NCBI GenBank assembly: GCA_034359265.1
Contig: CP136891.1
Span: forward strand, 78,174,501 to 78,238,500
DNA from: Canna indica
Lineage: Eukaryota > Streptophyta > Magnoliopsida > Zingiberales > Cannaceae
Reading direction: 5' to 3'
DNA: 64,000 nucleotides
This document shows, in pieces, positions 54,784 to 64,000 of this stretch. Numbering within the stretch: the stretch's first letter is position 1; every line of letters starts with the position of its first letter. Position numbers and translations under genes: made by a program. The notes under the pieces are model-generated. The model was given only the letters and a program-made list of their open reading frames with translations, was not told the origin of the DNA and did no database searches.

Positions 54784-57010
54784 TAAATGAAAATGACCCG
54801 AACTTTAACGTTTTTAACAAATATGGCTCATTCTTTTATTTGAAACAAATATGTATTCTAACTTTCGAAATTATAACAATTATGGACTCCCGTTAGATCT
54901 ATATTTATTTACCTATTATGTGCTGACGTGGAACACCACGTCAGCACATAAAAATTGTTTTTTAAATTTAGGATGCCACACCATCATTAATTCTACGTGG
55001 CTGAATTTTTAAGAAAAATAGAAAAAATTAATGAAAATGATTCGAACTTTGACGTTTTTAGCAAATATGACACATTCTTTTATTTGAAATAAATATGTAT
55101 TCCAACTTTTGAAATTATAACAATTATAGACTCCCGTTACTCCATTAGATCTATGTTTATTTACCCGTTATGTGATGACGTGGAATGTCATGTCAGCACA
55201 TAAAAAATTATTTTTTAAATTCAGGATGTCACGTCATAATTAATCCTACGTGGCATTTTTTTAAAAAAATATTTAAAAACTAAAACTAATCCACGTCACC
55301 ACAACAACTTAAAAACTTCAAACCTAATATCTTACCAAATTAAAAAACTAAAACATGTCGCCCACTCGACTCGACACCCTCGACCAATCCCTCAAGGGTG
55401 GTGTTCCTATTGCCGGCACCTCACCTCGACTGGTCTCGCCTCACCTCGACAATCATCAAATCGACAACTTTACCATTGTCGCTGACACCTCACCCCAAAG
55501 GTATTTTTTTTCTTATTTTTTGCCTGGTCTCGCCAGCGCCTCACCCCAAAGGTAATTTTCGCCTAACCTTTCTTGCAGGCCCAAGATACCTATTTTTTTT
55601 GTCATCGAAGCTTATTGCCTGAACCCTAAACCTATATATCAATCTAATTGTATACCATGGTTCGAAGATCAAATCGACAACAGAGGACTATTTTACTTAC
55701 ACGAAGTGGTACATCATCAGCTTTCTCTCTTGGTATGTTTTATCTTGAATGAATTTTTATATTAGTTCTTTGATATCAGTTCGTTTAATTAAATATCAGT
55801 ATCAGTATACTGATATGTATATTGATATCAGTATACATATCAGAGTATACTTATATCAGTATCAATATATATATTAGTATAATTATTAGTATAAGTATTA
55901 TTATATTTAATTATTAGTATAAGTATAAGTATTATTATATTTAATTATTAGTATAAGTATCATTATATCAGTATATTACTAATATAATATTACTTATACT
56001 TATACTAATAATACTAATTAATATACTGATACTGATATATGTGATATTGATATTTAATTAAACGAACTGATACAAAAATGCATTCTAGGTAAAACATATC
56101 GGAGAGGAAGCTGATGATGTATCTCGTCGTGTAGGTAAAACAATCATTCGCTATCGATTTGATCTACGAACTATGGTATGCAGTTAGATTGATATATATC
56201 TAGGTTTTGGGTTCAGGTTACAAGCATTGGTGACAAAAAATAGGTATCTCGGGCCTGCAAGAAAGGTTAGGTGAAAGATTACCTTAGGGGTGAGGCACCG
56301 ACGAGACCAGACAAGAAATAAGAAAAAAAATACCTTCGGGGTGAGGCGCCGATGATAATAGGCGACATGAGGCGAGACCAGTCGAGGTGAGACGCTGGCG
56401 ACAGGAAAACCTTCGTCGAGGGATTTGTCGAGGGTGTTGAGTCGAGTAGGCGGCAGGTTTTAGTGTTTTAATTTGGTCGGATATTAGGTTTGAAGTTTTT
56501 AAGTTGTGATGGTGACATAGATTAGTTTTAATTTTTAATTTTTTTTTTTGCCACATAGGATTAATGATGACGTGGCATCCTGAATTTTAAAAACGAATTT
56601 TATGTGCTGACGTGGTGTTCCACGTCAGCACATAACGGGTAAATAAGCAGAGATCTAACGGGAGTCTATAATTGTTATAATTTCTAAAGTTGGAATACAT
56701 ATTTGTTTCAAATAAAAGAATGTGTCATATTTGTTAAAAACAACAAAGTTCGGGTCATTTTCATTAATTTTTCCTATTTGTTTTAAAAAAATCTGTCACG
56801 TAAGATTAATGATGACATTGCATCCTGAATTTTAAAAACAAATTTTATGTGCTGACGTGGTGTTCCACGTCAGCACATAACGGGTAAATAAGCAGAGATC
56901 TAACGGGAGTTTATAATTGTTATAATTTTAAAAGTTAGAATACATATTTATTTCAAATAAAAGAATGAGTCATATTTGTTAAAAACGTCAAAGTTCATGT
57001 TATTTTCATT
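54784..57010. mobile_element. Long inverted-repeat (foldback/MULE-like) element, arms near 1 kb
   Basis: Left arm about 54784-55800 and right arm about 56045-57010 are inverted copies at roughly 80 percent identity by eye, around a spacer of about 240 bp made of TATCAGTATAC-type repeats. Each arm carries two outer modules containing GTGCTGACGTGG...CCACGTCAGCACAT palindromes, an inner GC-richer part (GACTGGTCTCGCCTCACCTCGAC and its inverse) and a last part near GATGATGTA. No transposase or target duplication was found. It could be a foldback or Mutator-like non-autonomous element. Confidence 0.75.
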
Positions 57011-57682
57011 AATTTTCCCTTTAAAAAATCTGCCAAATGAAATCAGATCTAAAATTTGACACTACAATCGCGTTGAACACGCGAAAATCTACAACTTTGA
57101 TATTTATCTCGTCTTCATCCGACGACTCTAAGTCACTCAAATTAATTATTTTCTAATACTTAAATTATTATATTTGCAGCTCATAATCTTGTATTACAGA
57201 CTATTTGGGCCGCAAATGATATTATTAACATAACTTCTAAATACTAAATGCTAAAAAAGATTTTTGCCGCCAACCAAATAAATTGATTTGTCTATTTGAT
57301 GCAAGTAGAGTTACAGTATTTGCATGCGGGCAACCAAACGCCTCTCAATGATTTAATTTTTTTCCAAAAATATCTATTAAGACGGTAGGATATGATGTCA
57401 TAGGAATTCTATTAGTTGAAATCAATGGTAAAAAACATGTCTTATATAAAAATTATATGAAAGAATTAAACAAATACCAAACAAAATTTCTAGTTCAGAT
57501 AATCAATTCCTTATTCTAAGTAGGGCTAAGCATCAGGCGGGTCGGGTCAATACCCTACCCGACCCGATCCGATCGGGTATATTAACTCGAAAATTTCAAA
57601 AAATTTATATCCAACCCGACCCGATTTTTTAATCAGGGCCCGACCCGAATAACCCGAAAAAATCAGGCCCCGACCCGAATAA
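56812..57682. repeat. First copy of an ~870 bp tandem duplication
   Basis: Sequence from ATGACATTGCATCCTGAATT through a Harbinger-like end (57030-57346) to a hAT 5' end (57521-57682) is repeated directly at 57683-58530. The offset is 873 bp in the first part and 850 bp in the second, because copy 2 lacks about 23 bp near 58220. Confidence 0.9.
57030..57346. mobile_element. Harbinger-like element end fragment (first of two)
   Basis: Inverse of the left 330 bp of the complete element at 23667: shared CATCCGACGACTCTA, GATATTTATCTCGTCTTC, GGGCCGCAAATGATAT, ending TGCGGGCAACCAAACGCC at the terminus. The other end and the array are absent. The duplicated partner is 57903-58219. Confidence 0.75.
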
Positions 57683-58530
57683 CAATGACATTGCATCCTG
57701 AATTTTAAAAAAAAGAATTTAGGCGCTGACGTGGCATTCCACGTCAGCACATAACGGGTAAATAAACAGAGATCTAACATGAGTCTATAATTGTTATAAT
57801 TTTAAAAGTTGGAATACATATTTATTTCAAATAAAAAAATGAGTCATATTTGTTAAAAACGTCAAAGTTCATGTTATTTTCATTAATTTTCCCTTTAAAA
57901 AATCTGCCAAATGAAATCAGATCTAAAATTTGACACTACAATCGCGTTGAACACGCGAAAATCTACAACTTTGATATTTATCTCGTCTTCATCCGACGAC
58001 TCTAAGTCACTCAAATTAATTATTTTCTAATACTTAAATTATTATATTTGCAGCTCATAATCTTGTATTACGGACTATTTGGGCCGCAAATGATATTATT
58101 AACATAACTTCTAAATACTAAATGCTAAAAAAGATTTTTGCCGCCAACCAAATAAATTGATTTGTCTATTTGATGTAAGTAGAGTTATAGTATTTGCATG
58201 CGGGCAACCAAACGCCCCTCAATGAATTAAAACAGTAGGATATGATGTCATAGGAATTCTATTAGTTGAAATCAATGGTAAAAAACATTTCTTATATAAA
58301 AATTATATGAAAGAATTAAACAAATACCAAACAAAATTTCTAGTTCAGATAATCAATTCCTTATTCTAAGTAAGGCTAAGCATCAGGCGGGTCGGGTCAA
58401 TACCCTACCCGACCCGACCCGATCGGGTATATTAACTCGAAAATTTCAAAAATTTTATACCCAACCCGACCCGATTTTTTAATCAGGGCCCGACCCGAAT
58501 AACCCGAAAAAATCAGGCCCCGACCCGAAT
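57683..58530. repeat. Second copy of the ~870 bp tandem duplication
   Basis: Begins AATGACATTGCATCC directly after GACCCGAATAAC of copy 1. In this copy the hAT element at its end is complete and continues to 58765, which suggests that copy 1's hAT part is the truncated one. Confidence 0.88.
57903..58219. mobile_element. Harbinger-like element end fragment (second of two)
   Basis: Duplicate of 57030-57346 with few differences; the terminus reads CGGGCAACCAAACGCCCC. Confidence 0.75.
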
Positions 58531-58765
58531 AATCCGAATTCGGTTTAGAAAAAAAATCGGTAGAATTTGATAAAAAAAAAGATGAACAATTGTATTAAAA
58601 TTATGACCCAAGTAGAATTTGAACTCAAAACCTCCTAAACTTTATCTCCACCCTCCTAAAATTTTCAAAAACAAGATCCGACCGACCCGATATACCCGAA
58701 TAACCCGACCCGAATGAATTTTCGAATCAGTTTTTTTGGATCGGATTGGGTTTTGCTCAGCCCTA
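58371..58765. mobile_element. hAT MITE, 395 bp, TSD ATT(C/A)TAAG
   Basis: Ends TAAGGCTAAGCA (copy at 57521: TAGGGCTAAGCA) and the inverse TAGGGCTGAGCA, flanked by ATTCTAAG (58363-58370) and ATTATAAG (58766-58773). The interior is rich in CGACCCGAATAACCCG and CGGGTCGGGT motifs near both ends. No coding capacity. Confidence 0.85.
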
Positions 58766-59042
58766 ATTATAAGAACCAATCAAGGACATAAAAATATTTC
58801 AAAATGGAAATCTATTGGTTCCACATCCGTCAAAGCCATCATCAACTCAGTCTTGTCTCGTGAGGACGCTCCAAACTCCGATAGCAGCTCTGCTATCACT
58901 GCTTGGATAACCAGACGGAGGAACCTTATATAGAAGCAGAAAATTAAGAGCATAGCGCTTGCAACTCGTAGCCATGGTTGACAAACATGAATTGCAAGCC
59001 TGATTATGGTATAATGACCACTAGACTTGTGTTTACTTAAGA

Positions 59043-59288
59043 CGACCAAAGCACAGTTGGATAAACTCTATGGCTTGGAAGATCTTTACCGGAAGAGGTG
59101 GGTTAAAGAAAGGCTCTAGGAGTACAGGATTCTTTCATCAAGTGGCATCCGCTAAAATATGTTTCAACTGGATAACTTACATTGAAGATGAAGGAACATG
59201 GAAACCATTAAGCACAACTTACATTGCAAATAAGCTTGTAAAACAATTTGCATATTTGAATAAGGAGGATCAATCAGAAATAGAATAG
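59043..59288 (+). pseudogene. LINE ORF2 linker fragment (endonuclease-RT spacer)
   Basis: The plus strand reads AQLDKLYGLEDLYRKRWVKE in one frame, then KKGSRSTGFFHQVASAK, NWITYIEDEGTW and KLVKQFAYLNKEDQ in another. This is the KWLKEGDRNTKFFHR-type segment that links endonuclease and reverse transcriptase in plant LINEs. One frameshift lies near 59100 and a stop at 59286-59288. It covers only about 80 codons. It is the only LINE fragment here in plus orientation. Confidence 0.75.
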
Positions 59289-60433
59289 ATAATTATAGGT
59301 ACAAGAGCAGTAATGATCTTTAATTAAAGGAGGCAACAACTTGACTCACCAGATCGAGATTCACTGTCGTCTCGATCTCCACAACTTGCTCTTCTCTTTA
59401 CAGCACTAACCTTAATTAATTACCAATATGAATTTGCAAATAGCGAATATTTATAGAGGCAAAACATATATTCCGGAAAAAACGTGTAAGGAATTAGTAG
59501 CATTTCTCTGGAGCAATAATTATCATCAGTTAATTTTTTTGTTCAAAGTTGACTTGACTAGTGTTCCTCAAAAGAAGTCAACTAGACTTTTCAAGAACCC
59601 ATTGGTTTTCCAAAATTGACAATCCACATGCAGTGAGCAAATTTTCTTGGTGGAAAACTGGAAATAAAGAGAAAAGGACATGAGCAGAGAAAACAAGTTA
59701 CAGTGCGGGGCAGTGAAGACAGTGACTGAGATATATATAACGTGTGAACGTGCAAGGCAAGCATAACGGTCACTTGTTAATTATATATCAAACTCTGAAA
59801 ATTTCTCCCTCAACTTCAAACTTTGGAAAAACACTATCACTGTTAGAATGTTCTTAGTTGAATGAAATAAATTCATAGAGAATATAAATGGATAAAAAAA
59901 TATAAATAGACAAAAAGTGTAATAGATAATTAAGAAATGATATTATCTTTTTTGATTGACATTGTAAATAGGTCAAAAATAATATTATTTTATTTGGTTA
60001 GTATAAGAAATAGATAAAAAATAAAAAATTAAATGACCAAAATACTCTTCTTAATAAAATTGAATATATTTATTTTATTTATTTAATATAACTACATAAA
60101 GCATCTTGAATTTAGAGAAAAATAATTGAAATATCTTTTTTAAAATATAATAAATTATATTATAATTTATTCTAATTAATAACAACATAATAAAAATATG
60201 AATTAATGTAAAATAATTTATTAACTTAAAATAATTAAAAATATTATTTATTTTATTTTCATAAAAAAGTAATTGAATCGTAAAAAATAATTATTAAAAT
60301 ATTATTTAATAATAAAATAATAATGATCTATTTAATATATACAATTATTAAAATTAATTTAACTTTATATATACATTCTCATATTATACATTATATATCA
60401 TTTATTTCTTTTTTACTTTCTACTTTAATTTTT

Positions 60434-60472
<39 letters not shown>

Positions 60473-61096
60473 TATTATTATTATCTATAATTTTTAATAA
60501 AAATTGTCTGATCAGATAGTTCGCCAAAGCCTTTGCCGCCCCGACCTTTTCTTTTTAGGTAGTTTGCTGAAAAACTTTTAAAAAGATAAGATTCGTCTAA
60601 AAAACTCCAAGAAATATAAAATCTACTAGAAAACTCCAAGAACGGTAAAAACTCGAATAAAATTTGATCTCGAATTTATATGTTACCCTACACTAAGGCA
60701 TGAAGGAAAAATTAGGGAAGAATCTTATATCAAAATGCGAGCCCTTTCGACCCATGAGCACCCCGACTCCACATTTAATGCACCTCCTTACTTTGAAATC
60801 ACCAATCCCAAAAAGGCATGAGCATCACAGTGAGGCGAGAGACATATTTATAGATAGTAAGTTATGTTTGTTTGCATACAAGCCCCTCAAATATAATAAA
60901 TCTATTTGACCTAAAACTTCAAATATTGTATCAATAATTAAATTTCTAAAATAGGGAGAAAATAAGGATATAACATATTTATTCCTCTATTATTTACTAC
61001 AAGAGAAAAAAATATTATTTTTATATTAATTGCATATTCAAGTTTTTCATTAAGTTTTTTATTTAGTTTAAAAGTTTTCTTTTTGCAAGAAATAAA
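59289..61096. other. AT-rich intergenic sequence
   Basis: Very AT-rich, especially 59830-60490, with an ATA microsatellite and no recognisable gene. Confidence 0.55.
60438..60486. repeat. (ATA/ATT)n microsatellite
   Basis: About eleven ATA units followed by four ATT units. Confidence 0.88.
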
Positions 61097-62130
61097 AACT
61101 ACTTCAAATTAACAAAGATAACTAGGACCGGAAAGGTCCCTTACAGAAATGTCGATCAGTTCGGGTGGTCTAACATTTGACCAAACCTGCGAACTACCCA
61201 AAACACGAGCAAAATTTGCTGCCCAATGGGCAACTTGATTACACTGTTTATACATGAATACAAATGATATATCAGGACAAGCTAAAGAAAAAGAACAAAT
61301 GTCGTCAAAAATCGGTTGAATTCTCCGGTCCGTACATTTTCTTTTCTGAAGGCTATCCATAAGATCGAGTCTTTGAGTCGGATTCAATGAGACAATGAGT
61401 GAATTGTTCTTGCAAAACAATGACTAAAGCTTACCTAACCGCAAGCGTCTCAGCATAAAGAATGGAATGAGCATTAATAATAGCACATTCAGCATATAAA
61501 GAAATTCACCAAGGTGATTTCTAGCAACAATACCAATACCAGAATTATTTAAGGAGTAAGAGGTATCACAGTTCAACTTAATATGGGTAGAGATTGGTGG
61601 AATTCATTTGAGAGAAATAGGATGTTTTACTTTAATGTTTTCCTCGGGATTATCAATAGAACCGAGCATACCGACATAGGAAATAATTCTCTTCATTAAG
61701 CACAAGGGGGAAAGCTGCCGCACCTGGTGCAACATTTCATTTCTCCTAAACCATATAAACCACCAGGAAATGACAACCAATCTTTTTATGGAGCAACAAA
61801 CTGAATCATTGCTCAAGATAAGAAGGTCGCTACCACGAATCCAAGTGTTAATATCTGGCAGCATAATATGCAAATGCAATTGAATAAGATTTCAAACATT
61901 TATAGAAAAAGAGCAATGATAGAAACGATGTTCAAAACTTTCATCTTCTAAACCACATAGAAGACAAACTTTATCCTTGGAAAGCTTTAAATCAAAAAGT
62001 CTACAACGAGTAAGAAGTCTGCCATACCTAAGTTTCCAAATAAATAATTTAATTTTTTCAGGAACACATAGAGACCAAATATCCGACCAGTTATAAGTAG
62101 AAATCGGCAAATTTAGTTTAAGAGTTTAGC
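61097..62130 (-). mobile_element. LINE 3' fragment with zinc-binding domain and RNase H
   Basis: A minus-strand non-LTR remnant. From 62110 it reads WSDIWSLCVPEKIKLFIWKL and the zinc-binding CLLCGLEDESFEHRFYHC, then IRGSDLLILSNDSV and WWFIWFRRNEMLHQ. Past 61600 come pieces of a C-terminal RNase H: YAECAIINAHSILYAETLAV (about 61440-61500) and CNQVAHWAANFAR (about 61210-61250). The frames are broken in at least three places. Of the LINE pieces in this window only this one shows an RNase H, so it belongs to a different lineage. 5' truncated; no target duplication identified. Confidence 0.82.
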
Positions 62131-62327
62131 TTTTACTTTTATTTAAGATATTATAATGATATTAATAATATAATCTTATCATATACTCCCTTGATTCCAA
62201 AATAAAGTGACTTTTTAATTTTTTTTAAAAAAATTCCATATTAAATGACACTTTAGACTTTCAATATAGTATTAATTTTTTTTATACCAATTTTAACCTC
62301 TAATAAAAGTTTCTTTCATCAATGAAG

Positions 62328-63799
62328 TGTTGGCATAAGGGTCTCTCTTAAGCCTCGATCTTTATTTTGATGATAACAAACATGTATTTAATCCAAGTAT
62401 GAAGTTTTGAGTTCAAATTGAGGTTGCGATACGCATGCCAAATCCGTTCAATCAAGACGACGGAAAAGATCGTCAAAGAAACGGAAGAAGAAGGCATTGA
62501 AGAAAGGCTCGAGGATTAAGTAAAGTTGATTCAATGTAATATGTCCTTAGGATAGTTTATCCCAAGCCTAAAATGTAAAGTTATCCAAGTTGATACTTGG
62601 TAACAAAACCTTTAGAAATGGCATGTAAAAATATAAGGAACTAAACATCCTCAGCCTGGGTTCGGTCGCTCGGTCGGTCGACCGAACGCGGCATTAGAAT
62701 GGCTCAGCAACCTATTCGGTCCAGCGACTGGTCGACCGAAGATCACTAAATTTTGGACGAAGCATTCGGTCGACCAGTCGGTCGATCGAAGCTGGCGAAG
62801 GCTGGTTTGCTAGGCTGCGTCGGTCGACCGACAGAGGCGAAAAAATGCCCGAGAGCAGCGGTCGACCAGTCGGTCAACCAATCGGTGGACCGATCTTGAC
62901 TTAGCCTCAAAAGGGCGACTCACTACCGCCATTCGGTCGACCAACGGGTCGACCGAGTGTCGAAAAAATTGTTGGCGGTCGACCCGTCGGTCGACCGACC
63001 ACTCTGTGCTGCGAGTGGTTGCACTAGCGGTCAATCCGTCGGTCAATCGACTGATCGACCGACCTTGCCACCGAACGGCTTCAACGTTCGATTTTTCACC
63101 CGTTGAACGACCATTTGACTGAGGGGTTATAAATACCCCTCACCAAACTTCATTACACACTTTTTGCAAACTTATTTGAGCATTAAAAGAGAGCCTTAAA
63201 GTCTTCATACAAGCTACACCTGCGCGCGCCTCTCTGCTCCCAGTCTCGACTTCATCAAGCGCTTTTCTTTTGCTTCAAACTTGCTGCATTCATTGAAGTC
63301 TTCCTCCAGTTGCAAGTTGAAGACGAGAAGGCGGTGGAAAGAAGCTTGGGTCAAATTTCTTCTTCATTAGTTCTTTTCTAAAGTTTGTAATTTGTTGAAT
63401 CTTGTTTTCTTGTTAAGATAGTTTGCTAGGTGTGCTAGGAAACACTTATGGTCAACTTTGTAGAAGTGTGTTTTGCCTAGGTGAATAGGATTGAAGTGTT
63501 CTCCAAGTGAGGGAGAAGGGTGTCCTCAAGTATTTTCAAAGGGAAACATACATTCTATAAAGTAGTGTTTAGAAATCCTTGGTAAGGAGTCAAGGTAGTG
63601 GAGTGGGCAGTTGGCCGAACTACTATAAATTGCTTTGTTTGCATTGTTCTTTACTTGCTTTCATTATTGTGATTGAATTGTGATCATATCATTCACTAAA
63701 GAACGGTTTCATTAAGCTAAGAAAAAATTAAGTTAAAAGAAGTTTAAAAAGGGGATTGACACTATTCAACCCCCTTCTAGTGTCAAGGTCCATCCAACA
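62328..63799 (+). mobile_element. Solo LTR, 1472 bp, TSD TGAAG
   Basis: Starts TGTTGGCATAAGG, ends CCATCCAACA, with perfect TGAAG at 62323-62327 and 63800-63804. It is homologous to the solo LTR at 2698-4463. 62650-63070 is dense in GGTCGACCGA-type motifs, followed by a TATA box TTATAAATAC at 63127. No internal region. Confidence 0.93.
63127..63136 (+). promoter_or_regulatory. TATA box of the solo LTR
   Basis: TTATAAATAC within GAGGGGTTATAAATACCCCT, at the same position relative to LTR landmarks as 3699-3708. Confidence 0.65.
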
Positions 63800-64000
63800 T
63801 GAAGTACAATATAAGATAATATTGAAGGTCAACCAATAGAGCATTCATTGAGAATATTAAGGGTCACACACTATGGGTAATTTAGTCAAATAATTTTTTT
63901 TGCTAGAAATTAAACTATTAAATAACTTTCTTAATCTGTGTGTCAAAGTCTAAAAAGTCACTTATTATGGAATGGAGGGAGTATATAGTAAGTTGGACTA

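Larger units (their letters stand above)
62186..63981. mobile_element. Stowaway-like MITE (319 bp) split by a solo LTR
   Basis: Left end CTCCCTTGATTCCAAAATAA and right end GGAATGGAGGGAG are inverted repeats typical of Stowaway (Tc1/mariner) MITEs, flanked by TA (62184-62185 and 63982-63983). Removing the 1472 bp LTR and one copy of TGAAG gives a 319 bp element. Confidence 0.85.

Noticed and set aside
58780..59049. 89-codon minus-strand frame near the hAT MITE
   Set aside because: No recognisable domain, and it overlaps the start of a plus-strand LINE fragment; not supportable as a gene.

Overview
The window is intergenic, transposon-rich nuclear DNA of a flowering plant. No free-standing housekeeping gene, rRNA or tRNA gene, or CRISPR array is visible. 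The plant assignment rests on a cluster of wall-associated-kinase-like (WAK-like) receptor kinase genes with GT-AG introns, and on plant-type LINE, Copia, Gypsy, CACTA, hAT, PIF/Harbinger and Stowaway elements. The sequence does not decide the species or order.

The only host gene family I recognise is WAK-like, and every copy lies on the minus strand. Copy 1 (about 9.65-16.76 kb) is split by two LINE insertions. Copy 4 (33.86-35.75 kb) is a 5' fragment cut by a hAT element. Copy 5 (37.55-37.68 kb) is a C-terminal scrap. Copy 2 (42.50-44.10 kb) is a broken kinase with half an EGF exon. Copy 3 (46.49-49.31 kb) keeps all three exons and an intact kinase exon, but its ectodomain exon has a one-base frameshift and an in-frame stop. 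The window is therefore a decaying tandem receptor-kinase cluster.

Layout: 0-6.4 kb holds LINE and Copia remnants and a 1.77 kb solo LTR. 6.4-9.6 kb is unassigned. 9.65-16.8 kb is WAK copy 1. 17.9-20.0 kb has a hAT element and a truncated Harbinger-like element filled by a minisatellite. 21-30.3 kb is a nest of Copia-type LTRs interrupted by a complete 1.87 kb Harbinger-like element (TAA target duplication), a 2.49 kb solo LTR (GTATT duplication) and a small MITE. 31.6-33.9 kb is the 5' end of a CACTA element with the start of its transposase. 37.9-41.1 kb is a 3.2 kb non-autonomous LTR retrotransposon with PBS and polypurine tract. 42.5-49.3 kb holds WAK copies 2 and 3 around a Copia gag fragment. 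50.1-53.9 kb is a Gypsy (Tat-like) pol remnant carrying a 505 bp hAT element. 53.9-58.8 kb has Harbinger-end fragments, a long inverted repeat with arms near 1 kb, a tandem duplication of about 870 bp and a hAT MITE. 59-62.1 kb has two LINE fragments. 62.2-64.0 kb is a Stowaway MITE split by a solo LTR.

Element boundaries are the strongest evidence here. Most were set from terminal motifs plus target-site duplications, and several by comparison with an uninterrupted homologous copy in the same window. Protein calls rest on motifs read by eye. Family names below superfamily level are inference.
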